A DNA stretch of 64,000 nt from Ptiloglossa arizonensis. Its lineage: Eukaryota; Arthropoda; Insecta; Hymenoptera; Colletidae. Both the position numbers and the translations under genes were made by a program. The stretch spans positions 1,081,641 to 1,145,640 of the forward strand of contig NW_027478516.1 in the NCBI RefSeq assembly GCF_051014685.1. Reading direction: 5' to 3'. A model generated the notes under the pieces. The model was given only the letters and a program-made list of their open reading frames with translations, was not told the DNA's origin and searched no databases. Each line of letters opens with the position of its first letter. Within the stretch, counting starts at the first letter, position 1. Below are positions 1-11,741 of this stretch, one piece after another.

Positions 1-845
1 ATTGTAATCGGGCAAGTTTCTACCTTCAGAGGCGACAGGAACTTCTCGAGTACGCCAATCCGTTCGCGAGGTATCGGAGTTTGAAGTTAAGGAATGGTTG
101 AGAAACCATCAAAATTTTCGCAAGTCTGATACTCGAAACCAATAACTACTCTGGCCTAGGGCAAAAACACACATACCGTTGTAATCGGGCGAGTTTCTGC
201 TTTTAGATGCAACAGTAATTTCTCGAGTTCGTCAATCCGTTCGCGAGATATGGGGGTTTGAAATTAAGGAACGGTTGAGAAACCATCATAATTGTCGCAA
301 GTCTGATATTAGAAACCAATAACTACAAAGGCTTAGGGGAAAAATACGCATACCTTTGTAATCGGGGGAGTTTCTACTTTCAGATGCAACTGGAATTTCT
401 CGAGTTCGTCAATCCGTTCGCGAGATATGGGAGTTTGAAGTTAAGGAATGTTTGAGAAACCATCACAATTTTCGCAAGTCTGATACTCGAAACCAATAAC
501 TACTATGGCCTAGGGCAAAAATACACATACCGTTGTAATCGGACGAGTTTCTGCTTTCAGATCCAACAGGAATTTCTCGAGTTCGTCAATTCGTTCGCTA
601 GATATGGGAGTTTGAAGTTAAGGAATGGTTGAGAAACCGTCAAAATTTTCACAAAACTGATACTCGAAACCAATAACTGGAATGGCCTAGGGGAAAAGTA
701 CACACACCATTGTAATGGGGCGAGTTTCTACTTTCAGATGCAACAGGAAATCCTCGAGTTCGTCAATCCGTTCGCGAGATATGGGAGTTTGAAGTTAAGG
801 AACGGTTGAGAAACCATCAAAACTTTCGCAATTCTGATGCTAGAA
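1..845 (+). repeat. Dispersed multi-monomer block, copies at 19,104 and 23,171
   Basis: The first 845 bases align, at an offset of 19,103, with 19,104-19,947 and again about 4,067 bp further on. The shared series is F-A-C-A-B, with private details such as TACCTTCAGAGGCGAC and GGCAAAAACACAC. Small differences exist: CGCTAGATATG near 597 versus CGCGAGATATG near 19,692, and CACAAAACTG versus CGCAAACCTG. The match stops where 1-845 continues as GCTAGAAACGAAT and the other copies as GCTCGAAACCAAT. The left end lies outside the window. Confidence 0.85.
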
Positions 846-1117
846 ACGAATAACTGGAATGACCTAGGGGAAAAGTACATACACCATTGTAATCGGGCAA
901 GTTTCTACTTTCAGAGGCGACAGGAACTTCTCGAGTACGCCAATCCGTTCGCGAGGTATCGGAGTTTGAAGTTAAGGAATGGTTGAGAACCATCAAAATT
1001 TTCGCAAGTCTGATATTCGAAACAAATAACTACTATGGTCTAGGGCCAAAATACACATACCGTTGTAATCGGGCGAGTTTCTGCTTTTAGATGCAACAGG
1101 AATTTCTCGAGTTCGTC
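846..1117 (+). repeat. Irregular satellite between named blocks
   Basis: About one and a half monomers: an E-to-F hybrid (GCTAGAAACGAAT joined to GTACATACACC and GAGGCGAC) and a class A box. No other sequence is present. Confidence 0.8.
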
Positions 1118-1507
1118 AATCCGTTCGCGAGATATGGGGGTTTGAAATTAAGGAACGGTTGAGAAACCATCAAAATTGTCGCAAGTCTGATATTCGAAAC
1201 CAATAACTACAAAGGCTTAGGGGAAAAGTACTCATACCTTTGTAATCGGGGGAGTTTCTACTTTCAGATGCAACAGGAATTTCTCGAGTTCGTCAATCCG
1301 TTCGCGAGATATGGGAGTTTGAAGTTAAGGAATGGTTGAGAAACCATCAAAATTTTCGCAAGTGTGATACTCGAAACCAATAACTGGAACGGCCTAGGGG
1401 AAAAGTACATACACCATTGTAATCGGGCAAGTTTCTACTTTCAGAGGCGACAGGAACTTCTCGAGTACGCCAATCCGTTCGCGAGGTATCGGAGTTTGAA
1501 GTTAAGG

Positions 1508-1683
1508 AATGGTTGAGAACCATCAAAATTTTCGCAAGTCTGATACTCGAAACCAATAACTACTATGGTCTAGGGCCAAAATACACATACCGTTGTAATC
1601 GGGCGAGTTTCTACTTTCAGATGCAACAGGAAATAATCGAGTTCGTCAATCCGTTCGCGAGATATGGGGGTTTGAAATTAAGG
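1508..1683 (+). repeat. Class A monomer with one-base deletion in the dyad (176 bp)
   Basis: Class A is marked by CTACTATGG, AGGGC(A/C)AAAATACAC and ACCGTTGTAATCGG. This copy reads GGTTGAGAACC with one A missing, so the dyad keeps its TGGTT and AACCA arms but has a 3-base loop. The same deletion occurs near 985, 2,585, 24,505, 28,398, 32,291 and 34,591, so it marks one lineage of blocks. The base loss shifts the frame and creates the recurring 69-codon minus-strand open frames. Confidence 0.85.
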
Positions 1684-1860
1684 AACGGTTGAGAAACAAT
1701 CAAAATTGTCGCAAGTCTGATATTAGAAACCAATAACTACAAAGGCTTAGGGGAAAAATACACATACCTTTGTAATCGGGGGAGTTTCTACTTTCAGATG
1801 CTACAGGAATTTCTCGAGTTCGTCAATCCGTTCGCTAGATATGGGAGTTTGAAGTTAAGG
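1684..1860 (+). repeat. Type example of class C monomer (177 bp)
   Basis: Class C is recognised by linked variants: AAAATTGTCGC in place of AAAATTTTCGC, a CTACAAAGGCTTAGGGG box, ACATACCTTTG, and TCGGGGGAG before the TTTCTACTTTCAG tract. The linked set recurs dozens of times in the window, especially in 1-13 kb and 24-36 kb. The TTAGGG inside the box occurs once per class C monomer and is not telomeric. This copy has an imperfect dyad, AACAATC instead of AACCATC. Confidence 0.9.
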
Positions 1861-2037
1861 AATGGTTGAGAAACCGTCAAAATTTTCACAAAACTGATAC
1901 TCGAAACCAATAACTGGAATGGCCTAGGGGAAAAGTACACACACCATTGTAATGGGGCGAGTTTCTACTTTCAGATGCAACAGGAAATCCTCGAGTTCGT
2001 CAATCCGTTCGCGAGATATGGGAGTTTGAAGTTAAGG
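1861..2037 (+). repeat. Type example of class B monomer (177 bp)
   Basis: Class B carries CTGGAATGGCCTAGGGG, AAAAGTACACACACC, then ATTGTAATGGGGCGAG. It commonly follows a class C monomer, as it does here. In this copy the dyad is imperfect (AACCGTC) and the A/T tract is followed by CACAAAACTG. Confidence 0.9.
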
Positions 2038-3195
2038 AACGGTTGAGAAACCATCAAAACTTTCGCAATTCTGATGCTAGAAACGAATAACTGGAATGAC
2101 CTAGGGGAAAAGTACATACACCATTGTAATCGGGCAAGTTTCTACTTTCAGAGGCGACAGGAACTTCTCGAGTACGCCAATCCGTTCGCGAGATATGGGG
2201 GTTTGAAATTAAGGAACGGTTGAGAAACCATCAAAATTGTCGCAAGTCTGATATTCGAAACCAATAACTACAAAGGCTTAGGGGAAAAGTACTCATACCT
2301 TTGTAATCGGGGGAGTTTCTACTTTCAGATGCAACAGGAATTTCTCGAGTTCGTCAATCCGTTCGCGAGATATGGGAGTTTGAAGTTAAGGAATGGTTGA
2401 GAAACCATCAAAATTTTCGCAAGTGTGATACTCGAAACCAATAACTGGAACGGCCTAGGGGAAAAGTACATACACCATTGTAATCGGGCAAGTTTCTACT
2501 TTCAGAGGCGACAGGAACTTCTCGAGTACGCCAATCCGTTCGCGAGGTATCGGAGTTTGAAGTTAAGGAATGGTTGAGAACCATCAAAATTTTCGCAAGT
2601 CTGATACTCGAAACCAATAACTACTATGGTCTAGGGCCAAAATACACATACCGTTGTAATCGGGCGAGTTTCTACTTTCAGATGCAACAGGAAATAATCG
2701 AGTTCGTCAATCCGTTCGCGAGATATGGGGGTTTGAAATTAAGGAACGGTTGAGAAACAATCAAAATTGTCGCAAGTCTGATATTAGAAACCAATAACTA
2801 CAAAGGCTTAGGGGAAAAATACACATACCTTTGTAATCGGGGGAGTTTCTACTTTCAGATGCTACAGGAATTTCTCGAGTTCGTCAATCCGTTCGCTAGA
2901 TATGGGAGTTTGAAGTTAAGGAATGGTTGAGAAACCGTCAAAATTTTCACAAAACTGATACTCGAAACCAATAACTGGAATGGCCTAGGGGAAAAGTACA
3001 CACACCATTGTAATGGGGCGAGTTTCTGCTTTCAGATGCAACAGGAAATCCTCGAGTTCGTCAATCCGTTCGCGAGATATGGGAGTTTGAAGTTAAGGAA
3101 CGGTTGAGAAACCATCAAAACTTTCGCAATTCTGATGCTAGAAACGAATAACTGGAATGACCTAGGGGAAAAGTACATACACCATTGTAATCGGG

Positions 3196-6100
3196 GGAGT
3201 TTCTACTTTCAGATGCAACAGGAATTTCTCGAGTTCGTCAATCCGTTAGCGAGATATGGGAGTTTGAAATTAAGGAACGGTTGAGAAACCATCAAAATTG
3301 TCGCAAGTCTGATACTCGAAACCAATAACTACTATGGCCTAGGGCAAAAATACACATACCGTTGTAATCGGGCGAGTTTCTGCTTTTAGATGCAACAGGA
3401 ATTTCTCGAGTTCGTCAATCCGTTCGCGAGATATGGGAGTTTGAAATTAAGGAACGGTTGAGGAACCATCAAAATTGTCGCAAGTCTGATACTCGAAACC
3501 AATAACTACAAAGGCTTAGGGGAAAAATACACATACCTTTGTAATCGGGGGAGTTTCTACTTTCAGATGCTACAGGAATTTCTCGAGTTCGTCAATCCGT
3601 TCGCGAGATATGGGTGTTTGAAGTTAAGGAATGTTTGAGAAACCATCAAAATTTTCGCAAAACTGATACTCGAACACAATAACTGGAATGGCCGAGGGGA
3701 AAAGTACACACACCATTGTAATGGGGCGAGTTTCTACTTTCAGATGCAACAGGAATTCCTCGAGTTTGTCAATCCGTTCGCGAGATATGGGAGATTGAAG
3801 TTAAGGAATGGTTGAGAGACCATCACAATTTTCGCAAGTCTGATACTCGAAACCAATAACTGGAATGGCCTAGGGCAAAAATACACATACCGTTGTAATC
3901 GGACGAGTTTCTGCTTTCAGATGCAACAGGAATTTCTCGAGTTCGTCAATCCGTTCGCGAGATATGGGAGTTTGAAATTAAGGAAAGGTTGAGAAACCAT
4001 CAAAATTGTCGCAAGTCTGATACTCGAAACCAATAACTACAAAGGCTTAGGGGAAAAATACACATACCTTTGTAATCGGGGGAGTTTCTACTTTCAGATG
4101 CAACAGGAATTTCTCGAGTTCGTCAATCCGATCGCGAGATATGGGAGTTTGAAGTTAAGGAATGCTTGAGAAACCATCAAAATTTTCGCAAAACTGATAC
4201 TCGAAACCAATAACTGGAATGGCCTAGGGGAAAAGTACACACAACATTGTAATAGGGCGAGTTTCTACTTTCAGATGCAACAGGAATTTCTCGAGTTCGT
4301 CAATCCGTTCGCGAGATATGGGAGTTTGAAGTTAAGGAATGGTTGAGAAACCATCAAAATTTTCGCAAGTGTGATACTCGAAACCAATAACTGGAATGGC
4401 CTAGGGGAAAAGTACACACAACATTGTAATGGGGCGAGTTTCTACTTTCAGGTGCAACAGGAATTTCTCGAGTTCGTCAAACCGTTCGCGAGATATGGGA
4501 GTTTGAAATTAAGGAACGGTTGAGAAACCATCAAAATTGTCGCAAGTCTGATACTCGAAACCAATAACTACAACAGCTTAGGGGAAAAATACACATACCT
4601 TTGTAATCGGGGGAGTTTCTACTTTCAGATGCAACAGGAATTTCTCGAGTTCGTCAATCCGTTAGCGAGATATGGGAGTTTGAAATTAAGGAACGGTTGA
4701 GAAACCATCAAAATTGTCGCAAGTCTGATACTCGAAACCAATAACTACTATGGCCTAGGGCAAAAATACACATACCGTTGTAATCGGGCGAGTTTCTGCT
4801 TTTAGATGCAACAGGAATTTCTCGAGTTCGTCAATCCGTTCGCGAGATATGGGAGTTTGAAATTAAGGAACGGTTGAGGAACCATCAAAATTGTCGCAAG
4901 TCTGATACTCGAAACCAATAACTACAAAGGCTTAGGGGAAAAATACACATACCTTTGTAATCGGGGGAGTTTCTACTTTCAGATGCAACAGGAATTTCTC
5001 GAGTTCGTCAATCCGATCTCGAGATATGGGAGTTTGAAGTTAAGGAATGCTTGAGAAACCATCAAAATTTTCGCAAAACTGATACTCGAAACCAATAACT
5101 GGAATGGCCTAGGGGAAAAGTACACACAACATTGTAATGGGGCGAGTTTCTACTTTCAGATGCAACAGGAATTTCTCGAGTTCGTCAATCCGTTCGCGAG
5201 ATATGGGAGTTTGAAGTTAAGGAATGGTTGAGAAACCATCAAAATTTTCGCAAGTGTGATACTCGAAACCAATAACTGGAACGGCCTAGGGGAACAGTAC
5301 ATACACCATTGTAATCGGGCAAGTTTCTACTTTCAGAGGCGACAGGAACTTCTCGAGTACGCCAATCCGTTCGCGAGGTATCGGAGTTTGAAGTTAAGGA
5401 ATGGTTGAGAAACCATCAAAACTTTCGCAAGTCCGATACTCGAAACCAATAACTACTATGGCCTAGGGCAAAAATACACATACCGTTGTAATCGGACGAG
5501 TTTCTGGTTTCAGATGCAACAGGAATTTCTCGAGTTCGTGAATCCGTTCGCGAGATATGGGAGTTTGAAGTTAAGGAATGGTTGAGATACCATCACAATT
5601 TTCGCAAGTCTGATACTCGAAGCCAATAACTACCATGGCCTAGGGGAAAAACGCACATGCCTTTGTAATCGGTCGAGTTTCTACTTTCAGATGCAACAGG
5701 AAATAATCGAGTTCGTCAATCCGTTCGCGTGATATGGGAGTTTGAAGTTAAGGAACGGTTGAGAAACCATCAAAATTGTCGCAAATCTGATACTCGAAAC
5801 CAATAACTACAAAGGCTTAGGGGAAAAATACACATACCTTTGTAATCGGGGGAGTTTCTACTTTCAGATGCAACAGGAATTTCTCGAGTTCGTCAATCCG
5901 ATCGCGCGATATGTGAGTTTGAAGTTAAGGAATGCTTGAGAAACCATCAAAATTTTCGCAAAACTGATACTCGAAACCAATAACTGGAATGGCCTAGGGG
6001 AAAAGTACACACAACATTGTAATGGGGCGAGTTTCTACTTTCAGATGCAACAGGAATTTCTCGAGTTCGTCAATCCGTTCGCGAGATATGGGAGTTTGAA

Positions 6101-9100
6101 ATTAAGGAACGGTTGAGAAACCATCAAAATTGTCGCAAGTCTGATACTCGAAACCAATAACTACTATGGCCTAGGGCAAAAATACACATACCGTTGTAAT
6201 CGGGCGAGTTTCTGCTTTTAGATGCAACAGGAATTTCTCGAGTTCGTCAATCCGTTCGCGTGATATGGGGGTTTGAAATTAAGGAACGGTTGAGAAACCA
6301 TCAAAATTGTCGCAAGTCTGATATTAGAAACCAATAACTACAAAGGTTTAGGGGAAAAATACACATACCTTTGTAATCGGGGGAGTTTCTACTTTCAGAT
6401 GCAACAGGAATTTCTCGAGTTCGTCAATCCGTTCGCGAGATATGGGAGTTTGAAGTTAAGGAATGTTTGAGAAACCATCAAAATTTTCGCAAGTCTGATA
6501 CTCGAAACCAATAACTACTATGGCCTAGGGCAAAAATACACATACCGTTGTAATCGGACGAGTTTCTGCTTTCAGATGAAACAGGAATTTCTCGAGTTCG
6601 TCAATTCGTTCGCGAGATATGGGAGTTTGAAGTTAAGGAATGCTTGAGAAACCATCAAAATTTTTGCAAAACTGATACTCGAAACCAATAACTAGAATGG
6701 CCTAGGGGAAAAGTACACACACCATTGTAATGGGTCGAGTTTCTACTTTCAGATGCAACAGGAATTCCTCGAGTTCGTCAATCCGTTCCCGAGATATGGG
6801 AGTTTGAAGTTAAGGAATGATTGAGAAACCATCAAAACTTTCGCAATGCTGATGCTAGAAACGAATAACTGGAATGACCTAGGCAAAAAGTACACACACG
6901 ATTGTAATCGGTCGACTTTCTACTTTCAGAAGCTACAGGTAATAATCGAATTCGTCAATCCGTTCGCGAGATATGGCAGTTTGAAGTTAAGGAATGCTTG
7001 AGAAACCATCAAAATTTTTGCAAAACTGATACTCGAAACCAATAACTAGAATGGCCTAGGGGAAAAGTACACACACCATTGTAATGGGGCGAGTTTCTAC
7101 TTTCAGACGCAACAGGAATTTCTCGAGTTCGTCAATCCGTTCGCGAGATATGGGAGTTTGAAGTTAAGGAATGGTTGAGAAACCATCAAAATTTTCGCAA
7201 GTGTGATACTCGAAACCAATAACTGGAACGGCCTAGGGGAAAAGTACATACACCATTGTAATCGGGCAAGTTTCTACTTTCAGAGGCGACAGGAACTTCT
7301 CGAGTACGCCAATCCGTTCGCGAGGTATCGGAGTTTGAAGTTAAGGAATGGTTGAGAAACCATCAAAATTTTCGCAAGTCTGATACTCGAAACCAATAAC
7401 TAGTATGGCCTAGGGCAAAAATACACATACCGTTGTAATCGGGCGAGTTTCTGCTTTTAGATACAACAGGAATTTCTCGAGTTCGTCAATCCGTTCGCGA
7501 GATATGTGGGTTTGAAATTAAGGAACGGTTGAGAAACCATCAAAATTGTCGCAAGTCTGATATTCGAAACCAATAACTACAAAGGCTTAGGGGAAAAATA
7601 CACATACCTTTGTAATCGGGGGAGTTTCTACTTTCAGATGCAACAGGAATTTCTCGAGTTCGTCAATCCGTTCGCGAGATATGGGAGTTTGAATTTAAGG
7701 AATGTTTGAGAAACCATCAAAATTTTCGCAAAACTGATACTCGAACACAATAACTGGAATGGCCGAGGGGAAAAGTACACACACCATTGTAATGGGGCGA
7801 GTTTCTACTTTCAGATGCAACAGGAATTCCTCAAGTTCGTCAAGCCGTTCGCGAGATATTGGAGATTGAAGTTAAGGAATGGTTGAGAGACCATCACAAT
7901 TTTCGCAAGTCTGATACTCGAAACCAATAACTGGAATGGCCTAGGGCAAAAATACACACACCGTTGTAATCGGACGAGTTTCTGCTTTCAGATGCAACAG
8001 GAATTTCTCGAGTTCGTCAATCCGTTCGCGAGATATGGGAGTTTGAAATTAAGGAAAGGTTGAGAAACCATCAAAATTGTCGCAAGTCTGATACTCGAAA
8101 CCAATAACTACAAAGGCTTAGGGGAAAAATACACATACCATTGTAATCGGGGGAGTTTCTACTTTCAGATGCAACAGGAATTTCTCGAGTTCGTCAATCC
8201 GATCGCGAGATATGGGAGTTTGAAGTTAAGGAATGCTTGAGAAACCATCAAAATTTTCGCAAAACTGATACTCGAAACCAATAACTGGAATGGCCTAGGG
8301 GAAAAGTACACACAACATTGTAATAGGGCGAGTTTCTACTTTCAGATGCAACAGGAATTTCTCGAGTTCGTCAATCCGTTCGCGAGATATGGGAGTTTGA
8401 AGTTAAGGAATGGTTGAGAAACCATCAAAATTTTCGCAAGTGTGATACTCGAAACCAATAACTGGAATGGCCTAGGGGAAAAGTACACACAACATTGTAA
8501 TGGGGCGAGTTTCTACTTTCAGGTGCAACAGGAATTTCTCGAGTTCGTCAAACCGTTCGCGAGATATGGGAGTTTGAAATTAAGGAACGGTTGAGAAACC
8601 ATCAAAATTGTCGCAAGTCTGATACTCGAAACCAATAACTACAACAGCTTAGGGGAAAAATACACATACCTTTGTAATCGGGGGAGTTTCTACTTTCAGA
8701 TGCAACAGGAATTTCTCGAGTTCGTCAATCCGTTCGCGAGATATGGGAGTTTGAAATTAAGGAACGGTTGAGAAACCATCAAAATTGTCGCAAGTCTGAT
8801 ACTCGAAACCAATAACTACTATGGCCTAGGGCAAAAATACACATACCGTTGTAATCGGGCGAGTTTCTGCTTTTAGATGCAACAGGAATTTCTCGAGTTC
8901 GTCAATCCGTTCGCGAGATATGGGAGTTTGAAATTAAGGAACGGTTGAGGAACCATCAAAATTGTCGCAAGTCTGATACTCGAAACCAATAACTACAAAG
9001 GCTTAGGGGAAAAATACACATACCTTTGTAATCGGGGGAGTTTCTACTTTCAGATGCAACAGGAATTTCTCGAGTTCGTCAATCCGATCGCGAGATATGG

Positions 9101-9693
9101 GAGTTTGAAGTTAAGGAATGCTTGAGAAACCATCAAAATTTTCGCAAAACTGATACTCGAAACCAATAACTGGAATGGCCTAGGGGAAAAGTACACACAA
9201 CATTGTAATGGGGCGAGTTTCTACTTTCAGATGCAACAGGAATTTCTCGAGTTCGTCAATCCGTTCGCGAGATATGGGAGTTTGAAGTTAAGGAGTGGTT
9301 GAAAAACCATCAAAATTTTCGCAAGTGTGATACTCGAAACCAATAACTGGAACGGCCTAGGGGAACAGTACATACACCATTGTAATCGGGCAAGTTTCTA
9401 CTTTCAGATGCGACAGGAACTTCTCGAGTACGCCAATCCGTTCGCGAGGTATCGGAGTTTGAAGTTAAGGAATGGTTGAGAAACCATCAAAACTTTCGCA
9501 AGTCCGATACTCGAAACCAATAACTACTATGGCCTAGGGCAAAAATACACATACCGTTGTAATCGGACGAGTTTCTGGTTTCAGATGCAACAGGAATTTC
9601 TCGAGTTCGTGAATCCGTTCGCGAGATATGGGAGTTTGAAGTTAAGGAATGGTTGAGATACCATCACAATTTTCGCAAGTCTGATACTCGAAG
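3196..9693 (+). repeat. Irregular mosaic of classes A, B, C, E and F
   Basis: Box order here is mainly A-C-B with extra B, E and F units. Smaller duplications are visible: the rare GTTAGCGAG variant occurs at 3,245 and 4,661, an 8-monomer (1,416 bp) spacing. Around 6.9 kb lies a rare class E monomer with AGAAGCTACAGGTAATAATCG that recurs at 43.9 and 44.26 kb. No gene or foreign insertion is present. Confidence 0.85.
3612..5632 (+). repeat. Block copy 1 of a 4,071-bp-spaced pair
   Basis: This block matches 7,683-9,703 at a constant offset of 4,071 bp (23 monomers). Shared private variants are GGCCGAGGGG (3,691 and 7,762), CAGGTGCAAC (4,450 and 8,521), CGTCAAACCG, and GGGGAACAGTAC (5,291 and 9,362). 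After 5,632 the copies differ for about 90 bp and then match again to about 6,154, including GATCGCGCGATATGTGAG at 5,900 and 9,971. The gap therefore looks like a conversion patch inside a longer duplication. Confidence 0.85.
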
Positions 9694-9703
9694 CCAATAA
9701 CTA
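7683..9703 (+). repeat. Block copy 2 of a 4,071-bp-spaced pair
   Basis: Partner of 3,612-5,632, with a few single-base differences (for example GATCGCGAG here against GATCTCGAG near 5,016). It runs directly into the pentamer array that starts at 9,694. The first part, about 6.75-8.27 kb, also has a relative at 44.1-45.78 kb. Confidence 0.85.
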
Positions 9704-11741
9704 CTATGGCCTAGGGCAAAAATACACATACCGTTGTAATCGGGCGAGTATCTGCTTTTAGATGCAACAGGAATTTCTCGAGTTCGTCAATCCGTTCGCG
9801 TGATATGGGGGTTTGAAATTAAGGAACGGTTGAGAAACCATCAAAATTGTCGCAAGTCTGATATTAGAAACCAATAACTACAAAGGCTTAGGGGAAAAAT
9901 ACACATACCTTTGTAATCGGGGGAGTTTCTACTTTCAGATGCAATAGGAATTTCTCGAGTTCGTCAATCCGATCGCGCGATATGTGAGTTTGAAGTTAAG
10001 GAATGCTTGAGAAACCATCAAAATTTTCGCAAAACTGATACTCGAAACCAATAACTGGAATGGCCTAGGGGAAAAGTACACACAACATTGTAATGGGGCG
10101 AGTTTCTACTTTCAGATGCAACAGGAATTTCTCGAGTTCGTCAATCCGTTCGCGAGATATGGGAGTTTGAAATTAAGGAACGGTTGAGAAACCATCAAAA
10201 TTGTCGCAAGTCTGATACTCGAAATCAATAACTACAAAGGCTTAGGGGAAAAATACACATACCTTTGTAATCGGGGGAGTTTCTACTTTCAGATGCAACA
10301 GGAATTTCTCGAGTTCGTCAATCCGTTCGCGAGATATGGGAGTTTGAAGTTAAGGAATGGTTGAGAAACCATCAAAATTTTCGCAAGTGTGATACTCGAA
10401 ACCAATAACTGGAACGGCCTAGGGGAAAAGTACATACACCATTGTAATCGGGCAAGTTTCTACTTTCAGAGGCGACAGGAACTTCTCGAGTACGCCAATC
10501 CGTTCGCGAGGTATCGGAGTTTGAAGTTAAGGAATGGTTGAGAAACCATCAAAATTTTCGCAAGTCTGATACTCGAAACCAATAACTACTATGGCCTAGG
10601 GCAAAAATACACATACCGTTGTAATCGGGCGAGTTTCTGCTTTTAGATGCAACAGGAATTTCTCGAGTTCGTCAATCCGTTCGCGTGATATGGGGGTTTG
10701 AAATTAAGGAACGGTTGAGAAACCATCAAAATTGTCGCAAGTCTGATATTAGAAACCAATAACTACAAAGGCTTAGGGGAAAAATACACATACCTTTGTA
10801 ATCGGGGGAGTTTCTACTTTCAGATGCAACAGGAATTTCTCGAGTTCGTCAATCCGATCGCGCGATATGTGAGTTTGAAGTTAAGGAATGCTTGAGAAAC
10901 CATCAAAATTTTCGCAAAACTGATACTCGAAACCAATAACTGGAATGGCCTAGGGGAAAAGTACACACAACATTGTAATGGGGCGAGTTTCTACTTTCAG
11001 ATGCAACAGGAATTTCTCGAGTTCGTCAATCCGTTCGCGAGATATGGGAGTTTGAAATTAAGGAACGGTTGAGAAACCATCAAAATTGTCGCAAGTCTGA
11101 TACTCGAAATCAATAACTACAAAGGCTTAGGGGAAGAATACACATACCTTTGTAATCGGGGGAGTTTCTACTTTCAGATGCAACAGGAATTTCTCGAGTT
11201 CGTCAATCCGTTCGCGAGATATGGGAGTTTGAAGTTAAGGAATGGTTGAGAAACCATCAAAATTTTCGCAAGTGTGATACTCGAAACCAATAACTGGAAC
11301 GGCCTAGGGGAAAAGTACATACACCATTGTAATCGGGCAAGTTTCTACTTTCAGAGGCGACAGGAACTTCTCGAGTACGCCAATCCGTTCGCGAGGTATC
11401 GGAGTTTGAAGTTAAGGAATGGTTGAGAAACCATCAAAATTTTCGCAAGTCTGATACTCGAAACCAATAACTACTATGGCCTAGGGCAAAAATACACATA
11501 CCGTTGTAATCGGGCGAGTTTCTGCTTTTAGATGCAACAGGAATTTCTCGAGTTCGTCAATCCGTTCGCGTGATATGGGGGTTTGAAATTAAGGAACGGT
11601 TGAGAAACCATCAAAATTGTCGCAAGTCTGATATTAGAAACCAATAACTACAAAGGCTTAGGGGAAAAATACACATACCTTTGTAATCGGGGGAGTTTCT
11701 ACTTTCAGATGCAACAGGAATTTCTCGAGTTCGTCAATCCG
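9694..11741 (+). repeat. 5-monomer higher-order repeat, 885 bp, 2.3 copies
   Basis: Units are 9,694-10,578, 10,579-11,463 and a partial 11,464-11,741. Each is five monomers of 177 bp in the box order A-C-B-C-F. Private markers repeat at exactly 885 bp: GCGTGATATGGGG at 9,799, 10,684 and 11,569, GATCGCGCGATATGTG in copies one and two, and CTCGAAATCAATAAC near 10,219 and 11,104. Copies differ by isolated bases, such as GAGTATCTGC only in copy one. The match breaks at 11,742 (GTTCG against GATCG). Confidence 0.92.

Larger units (their letters stand above)
1118..3195 (+). repeat. Tandem 6-monomer duplication, 1,061-bp spacing
   Basis: Bases 1,118-2,134 repeat at 2,179-3,195 with an offset of 1,061 bp, six monomers minus one base. 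The minus one comes from the one-base dyad deletion in an included class A monomer. The box order in each copy is C-F-A-C-B and onward. The bases between the matched parts (2,135-2,178, GAGGCGAC type) match neither flank, which suggests a later conversion or a compound exchange. The first part also resembles 24.1-24.8 kb. Confidence 0.88.

Noticed and set aside
1731..1760. TTAGGG as a telomere repeat
   Set aside because: The string occurs once in each class C monomer (GGCTTAGGGG) and is never in tandem.
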